Below, piece after piece: positions 34,001 through 46,018 of a DNA stretch of 64,000 nt (positions are counted from its first letter, which is position 1; each line of letters begins with the position of its first letter). The notes beneath the pieces were generated by a model. The model worked only from the letters and a program-made list of their open reading frames with translations. It was not told the origin of the DNA and did no database searches. The stretch comes from Thelephora terrestris. Taxonomy: Eukaryota > Basidiomycota > Agaricomycetes > Thelephorales > Thelephoraceae. The stretch lies in assembly GCA_015956445.1 (NCBI GenBank), contig WIUZ02000016.1:1-64000 (forward strand), in the 5' to 3' direction. The translations under genes were made by a program, and so were the position numbers.

Positions 34001-36928
34001 GATACAAACGAGAGGCAAGACGAAGTGACGCTCGACACGTATTCTGAACCCTAGGACCGGCCGTGACCTGAGGCAGAACCTGTTACTGGTAACGTCGTTG
34101 AATTTGTTCCGAGGTCGCGTGTTAGACTGTTTCACAGGGCTGTGCGATAGGGACACCAATGGATGCGAATTAATCATTGGTCGTTTTCCTAAACAAGGGC
34201 AGAAACGTGGTCTATGCGAGTTTCGAAGGCCTACGCCTTTCTAGGTCCAGTCCTGTCGACGGCTTTGGAGTGAATTCCGGCTGCCTTGACCTGGTTTCGC
34301 CTAAGGCTGAATCTAGAGCTGGATACTTGTGAATCTGCAATGAACTGATGTCGGTCGCTTGGTACAGCCATACCGGTCGATACGGCGCGAGAGACCGCAT
34401 CGAGCGAGACAAAGGTGGACCCTTCGAAGGCCCAGGTCCACCCCATTGTCCGATAGCCCGAAAATGGCCCACTCCATTCTCACCAGGGGGCGAGATGAGA
34501 CGTTAAGGAGGTGCTTACCACTAATCAATTTTCGGAGGTCACTTGACTTAGGACGGATTTGCGACGTGTCCTTCGTTCGTCCCGGGTTGGTAAGGGACCG
34601 ATCAGGCTGGGTGGGGCTAACCTGGGATGGACTCCCCTTGGAGTCGAGTGGGGTTTGGAAACACTTGCAGAGATAATGTAAGTTTCGCGATTGTGGAGTT
34701 GCAAGGCGTCTGGTCTGAAACTGACTTTGCGCAGTGTGATAAGATGATAAGAGGCTGTATGTTGCAACATATGGTTCGCGACGTGTATGTTCCTATCAGT
34801 GGGGTTTAATGATCGGGTCACCCAAAGTCGCCGGCCGCGTCAGAAAAGACGGTTGGGTATTTTGACTCCTTCGTGAGGACACCGTTTGGAAACTTCGAAC
34901 CTTCGTCGAGGATTTCGAGAGGACTATAAAGTCTCATGAGGTCAAGGTAGGCCAAAACACAACCAAAATATTTGACCGATTTTTCAGTTGCCGAGATGAC
35001 TGGAAGGGATCCGTGTTGGACGCCCCCGACGGTGAGTTCCCGTACGAGGTTCGGAGTGGGGCTGCTACAGCACGATCAGTTCGTGAGTCTGCCGTCGCAA
35101 GCCGAAAGGGCGTCAACGATAATGTTATGGAAGGTGGCGGTGGAATCCCTCCCGTGATGATCTTGCGCGATGTTGATTCGATCCGCTCGCTGTTCAGGGT
35201 AACCTCGAATCCGCCCCGTATCCATCTCCCTGACACCTCTTTATTTTGGCAGGTATGGAGCGGGGGGCGAGGCCCGCGAAAGTGTATCAGGGGGCGCCTT
35301 TTGTGTCAAAAAGCTGGACGTGAGTGGGATAGGAATTCAACTTCCCCGCGGTGGAAGTTGATCCGGTCAGAGGTTGTCTTGACTCATCCGACACACACTT
35401 TTCACTAACAGCCAGCTAAGCGCCTCCTGGTGACGAGTTGGGTCGTTTTGAATCCCTACTCTCAGTTTGAAGATTGAGTAACCGCGACTGGCCTATGAAC
35501 TGGTTTCAGCCCCGCTCTGGTGGCGTCCAACGTCAACACACGCGAGAGAACGCGTATCCAATGCTGTGTGTTGGGTTGATCGAGCGGATCGGAGTTTGGT
35601 GGATGACGGTCAACACGCTCCAGGCGAACTGTATGTTCTGTTCTTCCCACGGTTCTCTTCACTCCTCCACGCCGCTTTGCTCTCTCGGGGAACACCTCGG
35701 TGAAACTGGACCTAAACGGTTGATCACGCTCAGCGGTAGGTTCGCCCCATCTCTCGCCACCGAGGAGCGTACTGTTCGACCATGCCTGTTTTCGATGGCA
35801 CACGGGCTTGCTACGCTCGACGCCACTACGGGACGCCTTTATGTTGGTCGACGTGGGCTTGCAGACCTATTTTGGGAGCTCTCTGCTATACTGAAAGGGC
35901 AAGGGACTTTGGCGGCTGTGCGGCCACTAAGCGTTGATTGGATTTGCCGCCGACCACAGGGCGCGTTACTTTCTTTTGACATGTGTATTGCCGTACTTAT
36001 GTGTACAATCCTCGGTATGTGGATCCTTGGATTGCCATAAGGCTTGCCACGTTGTGGTTACGACTGCGCGTCATTGAATACATTGTATCGTCCGTGCCCC
36101 TTGCCACGACGAAAATCATCCTCTTAGACTTATCGGTCCAGCACGCACTAGCTCATGTCTAGACGTGACGTATTCGGGCGAACACGCGACCCAGCTCGTG
36201 TATTCCAGCTGTCATCTGATCATTTCCAATACGGGATAACCTAAGTGGGCGGTGCGATGCCGGTTGTTTCGTATTGGCAGGTCAGGAACCCGGAACGTAA
36301 AGTCACTTACAATCCTGAGAGGGATCGACCTGTGCTCGGTTGAGAGATACGGTCGGTGAGCAGAGAGACACGCATCCCGAGCGAAAACCGACGGGTGTGT
36401 TGCGCTGTTCGCGGAACGATGATTTATTGATTCCGAATCTGCTGTCGTCGCAACCGGCCTCCTGGTGCACGTGGAAAGCGCCGCGATCTAACCCCCCCAC
36501 CGGAGAACGTAAGGGGGACCGTCGGTGCCTTGGGGGTGAAAAGGCAAGCTTGGATGAGCGTTGACGACGAAGGGGGATATTTTTCGGTGGTCCGTACGCG
36601 AAGACGAACAAAAAAGAACAGTAGCAGGTATACAAGACCTCCTAAACCGAGCACTGCCATCGATTCATATGAGAAGATCCGTTACCAATTTGGGTCGAAA
36701 ACATCGCTCTTGATTTGTCGGGAAATTGCCGGTCTAATTCCTCTCACGCCCTGACGAGCGGTCTAAAAGCGAAAGAGCGCCCAGCACCGCAAAACGCACT
36801 TGTCTATTTTATCAAGGGCGTCCGCTGCTGCCTTTTTCTCCATCCTCCCCCTACATCTCCTCCTTCACTATCAGTCTTCCCTCTCGTCCCCTACCGAAGA
36901 CTGACGATTTCAAACTCTCAACGCTACC
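31016..36928. other. 5.9-kb region with no recognisable gene
   Basis: Many short frames and many sequences resembling splice sites (for example TTTTCACTAACAG at about 35401-35413, CCAGATAAGATATC near 33955), but no run of exons gives a recognisable protein. An ATG at 33862 opens with MPFFSGISGNAV next to a GTGAGT, which resembles the first exon of some Agaricomycete genes, but I could not continue it. The longest frame (35474-36040, plus) has no domain I know. It may be a decayed gene cluster or a gene of many small exons. Confidence 0.3.
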
Positions 36929-39900
36929 ATGGATCCTCATCCGAACAATCCAGGTTCCCCACCCTACACAGAACCCCATGACTGGATCACGGGTTATCTG
37001 ACCGTCCATTCCATGAGCAAACCCAGCTACCGAGTCGCCTTCGCCCTCTGGATCATTATCGCTGCCTTCTTTTTGATCGGCACTGTCGTCCATCTTACGG
37101 GAACAAGCAAGCCGTTCTGGTTTGCTCATTGGTCCAAGTGGGCGTTGCGGAGGAGGACGTGGCGGAAGCATGCAGGAAAGAAAGAGGCTGAGAAGACGGG
37201 AAAACCTCACAGGCAGCCAACTCCATTACCCTCGAATTCCCAACTCCTGTCTCTCGGATTCATCTTTATCCTTTCCATGATCCTCTGCTTCGTCGGTCCT
37301 GATTATATCGCCCCTCGTAGACCAGCAGGCATTCCAGACGGTCCTGCTCCCCCATCGACCCTCCAGAACCGAGAAGTGGACCACAAACAGATCGCGGAAT
37401 ACGTCGCCTATTACACTATCAACAAGTCCTGGTGGACCGTGGCTGGAAGAACGGGAAACATCGCCTTCGCCCTTTTCCCGTTGTGCATCCTCTTCGCGCT
37501 CAAAGCTGCCCCGTTCGCGCTCTTCGCTCTTCCGTACACCACTCAATTCTCTTTCGACAAGCTATCGACCCTTCACCGTTGGGTCGGTCGACTGATCTAT
37601 TTCATCACGTCGATCCACGTTTTGTCTTGGAGCATTCAACTCGCGACCACCAAGAATCCCGTCACTAACAGGACTACCTACATCTATGCGTGGCTTTACC
37701 CGCCATTCGTTTGGGGTTGGGCTGTAAGTTCCACTCTCACCGCCCATGTTTCGAGTCAATACTGATCGTCATTTCCAGGCATTCGTTCCGTTCACGCTCC
37801 TGATCGCCTCCTCTTTCCGTTTCTTCCGCTACAACTTTTACGAAACCTTCTACGCCCTCCACGTCTTCCTCGTCCCTATCACCTTGTTCACCGCTGGAAT
37901 GCATCATCCCTCCGTCGGTTGGTGGTGCTGGAGCGCTCTGATCATCTGGGTCGCAGAAAGGGCTTGGCGCGGTACCTGGTGGTTCTGGGTTAATGGAATC
38001 TTCAAACGGCAAATCCCGAACGCCCCCCCACGGGAGAAGTCCTTGAGTCACATGTCTAGGAAGTCTTCGATCTCCAGCCTCGGTCTCAAAGGCACTGCCA
38101 ACTTGGACACCATCTCCGAATACACCGATTATGAAGCCCCGTTGCTACGGAAGCATTCTCGGGTGCCCACGAGGGTCGAAAGCTTGATGTCCCCACCTTC
38201 GACTTACGTCCCTCCTCCCGGTTACGCTCTCGCGGAGCTGATGCCCGGAAAGACGATCCGCCTCACCGTTCTCACTCCAGCATGTCGACCATGGGCCCCC
38301 GGACAGCATTTCCTCCTCTCTATTCCGTCCATCAACAAGTACACCTCCCATCCGTTTACCGTCGGTTCGATCTGCGATCAGGAGTCTTCGAACCCCGCCG
38401 GCCGAGTGCTGATCTTCTTCATCCGCGCAAAAGCCGGATGGACAAAAACTCTTTGGGATACCACCGTCGCACTTGGCGCCAGGGACAAATTCCACTGCGA
38501 CGGTGAAGAGCCTCCACAGGGAACGTACCCCCCAGAGCGCGGTGTTCTGCTCCGCACGTTCGTGGAAGGACCGTTCGGCTCGGTGGCGAGGACTGATTGG
38601 ATCGAGTATTCGAGCGTGTTGTTGGTCGCTGGTGGCTCTGGTGTAAGCTTCGCGTTGTCTGTGCTCGTGTATCTGTGCTTGTGTTTGAGCGGACGGGCCT
38701 CGAAATACCTCGGAGGGCAGGCAAAACCGTTCTCTAGAGTGTCTAGGGTACGCTTCGTTTGGCTGGCTCGAGAATTCTGTAAGCAAACCGCTTGTCTTCG
38801 TTCGTGCCTACGTTCTGACTATCTCTCTTTTCTAGCTCATATCTCATGGTGCGCGTCGATCGTGAGGAGATGTATGGCCCTCGTGCCCGGTTCAGCCCTC
38901 CAAGTCGACATCTTCGTCACCAACGTCCCCAAGGACAAAAAACCCACGACCCCCGCCGCCCCAGGAACCGAAGGCACCAAACCGCCACGACTCTCATGGA
39001 CACCTTCAAAAAGCCCTGTATCGCTGAACCCCACCGGAGCCGCCCCGAGTATGGAAGACGTGTCGTTGGAGGCGGGTTCCCGAGGCCCCGGCCATCTCGC
39101 ACCCCCTGAAGAAAGGAGGCCCCGGCCCGTGTCTATTTCGTCTTTCAGCGACGACCACAACTCGTTGCTGATGCCTAACCCACACGAGGGCGGTCCCGGA
39201 CGATACGGCGACGGAGGGTTGAAAGGAAAGGATTACGATTACGAGATGGGCATGGACGGCCAAAACGGGCAGTTCCAGGAAGACAGCACGTACGACGTTC
39301 TCGATTACACGCATTTCAACGGAGATTTGGACGCGGAGGTCGTCCCTGCCGAAGAGTCGTTTAGTAGGAGGCTGAGGCAGGAGGGTGCGTTGAGGAGGAA
39401 ATTGACGAGGAAGATGACGATGGGGATGGGGATGGGGATGGAGGCGGGTGGACATCAGGATCAGGAGAGCTTGTGGGCGGATTTGGGGCAGCAGGTCGCG
39501 TCTCCGACGTTGATTGCTACCCCTGGCCCTGGAGAGTATTTCACGCCTCCGAATTCTTCACATGGTCACAAGGGAGAACACGCGCAAACCATGCATGAGG
39601 GCGCTGACGAAGACACTATGGGCAGGGATGCCCGACGGTCGTCCATCCCACCGTACCTCCAGAAGTACGCCGAGCTCGGAAAACGGGACGCGACCAAGTC
39701 GTCGAGGGCCCAGAGGCTGGAACGTACTTCGATGAGCTCGATCCGGGATAACATCATGGACGTTTCGGCCGTTCAAGCGATGCTCCCCAAGACTGGGAAG
39801 GGTGCTCGAGGCGAGGAGGTCGCCCTTCAGTTTAACGATGAGGAGGTGGAGGATATGTTGGCGATGACTGAGTATGCTTGGCCTGGACGTCCGATGTTGG

Positions 39901-40155
39901 ATAAGCTCCTGAGGGAGGAGGTGAAGTTGGCGAAGGGTCCTCTCGTCGTTGCTTGTGCGTTCTCTCTCTCTCTCACTGTTCTTGATTATTGGTGATTCTG
40001 ATTCGGGCTTTGCTTGCTTTTTCACAGGTTGCGGTCCTACCCAATTGAGCGCGTCGATTAGGAAGATCGTCGCGGCCCAGATCGACCCTGTGAAGATCAA
40101 GGCCGGAGACCAGACCGGGTACATCTCGTGCGTGACCGAGGAGTTCGAGTACTGA
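36929..40155 (+). CDS. Ferric-reductase-like flavocytochrome (FRE/NOX family)
   Basis: A plasma-membrane metalloreductase-type enzyme moving electrons from NADPH through FAD and two haems. Exons 36929-37723, 37779-38778, 38836-39954 and 40028-40155 give 1013 residues with matching phases. About six membrane segments lie in residues 30-370. Haem-ligand histidines are likely those in KLSTLHRWVGRLIYF and ITSIHVLSW, and in FYALHVFLVP and TAGMHHPSV. The FAD site shows HPFTVGSICDQ, and the nucleotide site shows LLVAGGSGVSF and a terminal VACCGPTQLS (CGP motif). Between the last two lies an acidic, low-complexity insert of about 300 residues, unusually long, including repeats of MGMGMGM. The 57-nt intron at 38779-38835 keeps the frame if retained. 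Iron, copper or other substrate cannot be told from sequence. The nearby ATX1 gene makes a copper/iron uptake role plausible. Confidence 0.85.
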
Positions 40156-41485
40156 ACGTGAACACGCGAGAGAGACAGAAACTTTTTTTTTCTTTTCGGA
40201 TTCACGAGGTTTTTCTTTATTGAACGGTTACTCTTCCTCCTTTCTACCCCTGGTACTTTCGAACTTATCCAAATGTGCCATTATATATTTATGATATGTC
40301 ACTTTACTTTTCTCCTTCTTCTTCCTCCTCCCTCCTCCCTCCCTTCCCTCCCATCGCTCGCACTCCTCCTCGCACTCTTCGCAACGCTCCTCTTCATGCA
40401 CTGTTATATTTAACGAGTCTTGTACCCCCTCAACCTTGCTTCCACAGGCACCACGAAACGAACCGCCTTAATCTGTTTACGCTCACGATTTACATGTACA
40501 ACTCTCTGTTCTCGCGGCCCCCCTGTCCTTACCATTAATATAGAACGGTTTTGAATAAACATTCGACCAATTGTAACCCCCCCTTCGCTATGACTGAGCT
40601 GCCGCGACCTCGGCCTACTATGAAGGTCTCTTTGGTATCCTTGACGTGATGCCACCATGCATATGTACATACTTGAATTCCGTCGTTACTGCCCGATTCC
40701 CCGATGCTTCTACCCGATGCATGAATACGAATGTACTGCTTCTTCAAGTTTGGATGGCCGATGACCGCACAGGGTTCTTTCCCAGGAAGATGTGTATAGC
40801 ATCTTAACGCAACGGCTGGACCATGTGGGAGGGTGACTGGTGACTTTGAGTGCTGTACATATATACACATACATGAATTACATCTGTGTGCGGCGGGCCT
40901 AAACTTACATCCTCGCGCGGAACTCATTGATTTTGATGCGCCGGAGGTCGCCGAGCTTCATCACGAATCATGCATGGAACCGGGGGCTCGCGACTTTTGG
41001 GTCACACATGTACCGTACACTGGCTTCGGCAATTTAAGGTGAGAGCTTCAGCCGCTCACTCTATACGCTGAGTAGAGTGCTGTTCTGATCGTTTTGATCG
41101 AATTCAGCAAATGATATTGCTGCGCGCAGGCTGGAATCCAGCCTCCGAATTCAGAGCGGGGGATGGGCTCAGGGGGGAATGCTCTGAATTTGCTGCGCTG
41201 GAAATATGTTAGCGCGAGCTCGGTGCACGAGGGGGGGGAGTTTTCGTGTTCAATCTGTGGGTCTGGTTCTTCGGCCAAGTGGATACATACATATAAAAAT
41301 GGGGTACAATACGTGCGTTTGGTGTTTGCGAAGGTAAGGGGCAGCTATAACTCTAGCACGTCGACAAAACCCAGAAGTCACGGGCCCGGCCAAAACCTTA
41401 TGTTCGACGCTTGGATATAAACCGCCCCGCCGAACCCTTCAGTTCACTCTACAGTCGTTCCAGATCGCACCTGGGATAGACATTT
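40156..41485. other. Convergent intergenic region
   Basis: Separates the ferric reductase (plus) from ATX1 (minus), so it holds both 3' ends. T- and CT-rich tracts just after 40190 and at about 40300-40380 fit a 3' untranslated region. No gene recognised. Confidence 0.4.
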
Positions 41486-41928
41486 TTAAAAAAGGAGGAG
41501 GGGCGTTTCAAGGTCAACGCCTGTCGTTTCTCGTACCTCTTTTCCAGTCTTTGATATCTTCTCGAGAACCGTCTCATACGGAACGGTAGCCTTGACGATG
41601 ACCTCCTGCTTCTCAAGAGAGACTTCGTAGAACGTGACGCCTACAATGTGCAAAACCGTCAATCGGTCACAGTCAAAGCGGTGGCGGGGAAGGTGGGAGG
41701 TTGAGAGAAAACGGTCGAATGTTGATGTATGATGGGAGAGATAGGATGGGTGTGGGTGCATGCGGTGACGTACCCTCCGCCTTCTTGAGAACGCGCTCAA
41801 CCGCGCCGCTGCAACCACCACAGGTCATCTGAAAATGGGCCGCCCAAAACCGTGAGATGATAACAGATAGATCAGGTCGTTGGACCGACCTTGACGTCGA
41901 ACTTGTACGTATGCTCGACCTCGCCCAT
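41486..41928 (-). CDS. ATX1: Copper chaperone ATX1 (HMA domain)
   Basis: A small cytosolic copper(I) carrier that hands copper to the Golgi P-type ATPase (Ccc2 type) for loading secreted cuproproteins. Exons 41928-41890, 41828-41774 and 41640-41486 (GT-AG, phases agree) give 82 residues, slightly longer than yeast Atx1 (73). MGEVEHTYKFDVKMTCGGC shows the MxCxxC metal site at residues 14-19. SGAVERVLKKAEGVTFYEVS and EVIVKATVPYETVLEKI complete the beta-alpha-beta-beta-alpha-beta fold, and KTGKE carries the lysine that follows the last helix in Atx1. The tail ETTGVDLETPLLLF is an extension not usual in the family. Convergent with the ferric reductase gene. In yeast the fungal Fre, Ctr and Atx1/Ccc2/Fet3 systems are linked in high-affinity iron uptake, so neighbourhood may be meaningful. 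Confidence 0.92.
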
Positions 41929-42477
41929 TGCTGTTATCTGATATGTGAGAGAGTGTTCGGGAGAAGGAGTAAGCTGGACGTCAAGGTAGGAGATACTCAG
42001 TCAAGTCCAAGGCTGGAGGATGTGCCCGGAACTCACAGTAAGAGAGGAAGGAGGAGGGAAACAAAGGCTTATGTGATCACAACCTGAGTTCAGCGGTTGG
42101 GTTTATAGTTAACGTGGACGCACAAAGCACGCAATCTCATCACAAATCCCGACCCAATGGACCCGCGGAACTCCCTCAACTTACTTGAAAGAACGCGAAT
42201 CCTAACACTATCGGCTCTAATGCTACATGCGACGTAGCGAATTATCAGTGTCCATAATTACACCGTGTGTATACCTATAGCGGGAAAAAACGCGATCGAC
42301 GATCGTCCCAGATCCTGCCTGCGGACCATATGCATAGATTCCAACCGCGAGCCCTCTCACGGCGGGCAGCCGCTCAAGGCTATATCTCGGACCCAGGCGG
42401 TGAAGTCATGGAACAGAACCAAGAAATTCACAGTGGGCACAGGTCCTCGCTCTGAGCCTTCGGCGCCTGACTGAAAG

Positions 42478-44826
42478 CTATTGAGGCGAGTAAATCATCT
42501 CCACCTCATCAGTAGCAACGGCCTGCCACCCGGACCCGACATACGGCCTGGCTCTGGTTCGGCTGAAGAAGTTTGCTATGGGAACTACAATCGCCGTTAG
42601 CCTAGACCCAATTCGACCCGGTTCCGGTACACACCAAACACTCGGGGCATATCTTCGGGCTGTTGCGTGATGTAGTACACCGGAACGCCCAACAGTACGA
42701 ATCCTGGCAGAGGGCATCAGCGCCCTGGCGATCTGAGAGAAGAAGCCCTTGCTTACCTATCACGCATAACGACTGCAGAGGGGCCGCAAGTATAGGCATG
42801 CACAACAAGAAGAGGGCCACCTTGTCGCGGTTTTCAGCAGAAGTTCGTCGATGGTTGGGCGGGGCCTGCACTCACAGCACAAAAAATTAAAGGAGTCGTG
42901 ATCCAGGTCTTATATGGGCTTGAGATCAACTGTGTGAGTTTTGGGATGTCAGCAGGGTATCACGAGAACGTACCGTTCAAGTGCAGGCTCCTTTATCCGG
43001 AGAATAACCAACCCAAGGACCTAGGTTCCATAATAGATTTGTTGGTATATTAGTCGTCGCCGCCGGGAAAAGTCAGGGAAACTCACAGTCAAAAAGAAAG
43101 CCAGCCACGCGACGATGACGGCAAAGTTAATCAAGGACCGGAACCCATCTCCGAAGCAAATGAAGACAATCGTGATCACCGCTTGGAGCAACATCGCGTT
43201 GAGAGGGGTCTTGAGTCTGGAGTTGAGCGTCCCAAACAAGGAAGGGAGGTAGCCTTCCTTTCCAGCGACATAGATGAGTCGGGCAGAGGTGAAGAAGGAT
43301 CCTGAAGTATGTGCGTAAGCTATCTGTTATTGAGGAATCGACTGTGCGCTCACCATTCATGGCGCCGAAGCACGAGATGGCGACCATGACAGCGAAGAAG
43401 ACGCCACCAAAGGGGCCGAAGAGGGTGCGACCGAAGTCCAAAGCGACGGTATTACTCCGAGCAACGGTATCCTGAGAGGGGGGTTGGTTTTTATCCTGTG
43501 TCAGATGTGAACAACGTACTTTGTCAAGGACAGCAAAGTAGGCAATATTAGCGAACGAAAACAGGATCTACAGAAGAATTTGAGAAACTCAGGATATGAT
43601 CGACCCCATGACGACGTGCGTACCATCACGAGGAACATGCTGAAGTGAATAACCCTTGGGAGGGTTTTCTGTGGGTTTTTCATTTCTCCTCCCACGTAGT
43701 TCGCCTGATCCCAGCCATCAAATGCCCAGAGTCCGGAGTAGAAGGCAAGTGCATACGAAGTGGGGCTGGTGCTTGAGTTTGCGAATAATGGTCCCGTTAA
43801 CGACGTGGAAGCCTTTCCTCGCGCGATATGGATAATTCCTAGTGTACATACAAGGCCCTGGAGATGTGGCTCCTCAATCAGTAAACTCGTAGAGGATAGC
43901 CACCGAGAAGCCTTGAACCGTACTTACCAAAGCGCAAACCTTTACAGTGGTGAACACAACAGCGGCATGTGTAGCCAGGGAGGGTGTAGCAACACATAAA
44001 ATCGTTACGAGTAATACAGAAATGATGGCGGTGATTTGAATGGCCCACTGAGGGATAGCATCTGGAGAGGCGTCGGCGGAGGTGGTATGAAATAACAGAC
44101 GGTTGACATATTCAGCTGCAGGCCAACATTAGTACATGAGGGCTGTAGTGATAGGCGCACGCATACCAAATATCAGGCCGACGACCGCGTTCGAACCAGG
44201 TCTGAGCGCAATGGAAGTCCAAGTGAACAGATATGACATCAGAGGGCCGTAGGCGTATGCGAGGTACGCTTGAGCTCCCCCATTAACGGGTATTGAAGCT
44301 CCTAACTCCGCGAAACTGCTGGCTCCCGTCCACGCCAATATACCGGCCGCGATCCAGACCGTCAAACTTGCCCCCACACTTTGGGTGTTTGCAACCACGA
44401 TACCGGGAGATGAGCTGGGCGATTCAAAGTAAGCGGTGCGAGCGTGATGACGAAGCCGAGCGCATACAATATACCAGACCCAATCTAAAATGCGGTATCT
44501 AATGTGAGAAGTCGAACGCACTGAAAATAGACTATAGGATTTCGCACCTGCAAGCCCACGCACAGCGCGACGCCCTTCAAGAACCCAATCCGCTTCTTCT
44601 CCCCAAGTTCTCCGCTCTTCTGCTCATCCGGCCCATCCAGCGTGCTCGTGAGTTGAAACAAATCCGGCTCGAACTGGAATCCAGACACGGAATATGATTT
44701 GGATAGGTGCGTTCTGGAGTTGTTGAGAGCGGTTGGGAATCCCGACGGGCCTTCTGTCAGTTCTAGTGCTCGTAAAGAGTCGTCAGAATCGTCGGAAGTC
44801 CGTGGAGAGTAGTTTCCGACGCTCAT
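42478..44826 (-). CDS. Amino-acid permease, APC superfamily (LAT/Mup1-like)
   Basis: A polytopic plasma-membrane transporter of amino acids. The gene has many short exons. After an acidic, Ser-rich N-terminus (from 44826), KKRIGFLKGVALCVGLQ leads into IGSGIFSSPGIVV, the signature TM1 loop of the APC fold. TM2 and TM3 follow: VWIAAGILAWTGASSFAEL and IPVNGGAQAYLAYAYGPLM. Later segments are YALAFYSGLWAFDGWDQANY with VGGEMKNPQKTLPRVIHFSM (matching the substrate-gate region of LAT-type carriers), FGPFGGVFFAVMVAISCFGA, SARLIYVAGKEGYLPSLFG and SLINFAVIVAWLAFFLTV. The last exon ends DEVEMIYSPQ. Twelve segments can be counted approximately. Substrate (methionine or other large neutral amino acids) is inferred from family likeness only. 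No break seen. Confidence 0.82.
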
Positions 44827-45392
44827 TTCCCTAGTTCGCGAAGTCTACGGTGCGTGGAGATTGAAAAGGGATTCTGCTTGCAAGGGCAAGCGACATGCGA
44901 CCCGAGCGATCAGCACCACGTGACGCGGGAAGTCGTAGTGCCAAGCCTGATCAATCTTTCGGCATCACACCTCTAACTTGAATGATCCCCACACCCTTTT
45001 CTATTCAACCATCTTTCACGTCCGCACAATGGAGCATGGGGTCAACACCCCCAGCATTCAAACTTTGCGCACATGATTGGCTCGGTCTCGCATTGGGAAA
45101 TTGGAAATGGCTGGTGACAGAGGGTAGAGACAAATCCCGACCAGACATACCATTGCAACCCATAAGAATGGTTGAAACCGCTTCGCACGAGGGGGAGCCT
45201 CTCTGTGGGTTGGTTCGGAAATTGGAGTCACCGCCATCCCATGCTATCGTCTCGGTAGATATCTGGCATGAACGGCGATCCGTGCGCTCGCCGCTATCAA
45301 GTGAACACTAACCAAAGCTGCCAGAAAGACTTTGGAAGGGAGCGGGAACCTGGAGGAGGCCATCTCCGATTAACCCTGCCGTTTTACTCCAG

Positions 45393-45940
45393 CATGTCCA
45401 CCGAACAGGGAATTGCCCGGAAGTTCGAGGAGGCGATCAAGACAAGGAACATCGACGCCCTCCTTCCCTGCATGAAGGAGGGCATGATCTATGAGGTACT
45501 TCCTCCCGCGTGCGTTATCCTCCCCGAGCGCGTGTTCTAAAGCTCAATCGTGATAATGCAGAGCTGGAGAGAAAATGACCGAGGCTGAGTGAAAGGAGAA
45601 CACAAATGGTATGATTTCGTTTCAGTTAGAACTCATCAACGTCGCCGAAGATCCGCTGTTCTACTGGCACCTCGTGGTCATCCACGCTGACTTCAAGTCA
45701 ATCACACAAGCTCAATCCGCCTCATTCACTCATGTAATGTTGTTTATCCAAGTTTTCTCCCGGCGCCGATCTACCCAAGCCAACGCAGTCCACTCCTGCG
45801 CGGCTCGTTCAATGAATGCTCGCTGCGTGTCGTAGCGGGCACTGGTGACTGACGCTGGGGTGGTTATTGTCTCGGCTTAACACAGCAAACGAGGCTGTGC
45901 AGGCCTTCACGAAGCTGGGGCAGTTCGTGTAATGCCCCAC
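45393..45940 (+). pseudogene. Possible SnoaL/NTF2-like small protein remnant
   Basis: The ATG at 45393 gives ARKFEEAIKTRNIDALLPCM and EGMIYEVLPP, resembling the first helix and strand of SnoaL-like (NTF2-fold) proteins. A second stretch near 45625 (INVAEDPLFYWHLVVIHADF) may be a later strand pair. I could not join the pieces with good splice sites and the reading is short, so it is either a remnant or a misread exon set. Weak. Confidence 0.25.
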
Positions 45941-46018
45941 CTTCTCCCCGCTACCATCTACCAGAGCCACACCGTCCCCACATCGTCTCACGACATCCAC
46001 ACGCGCACACGGCAACTC

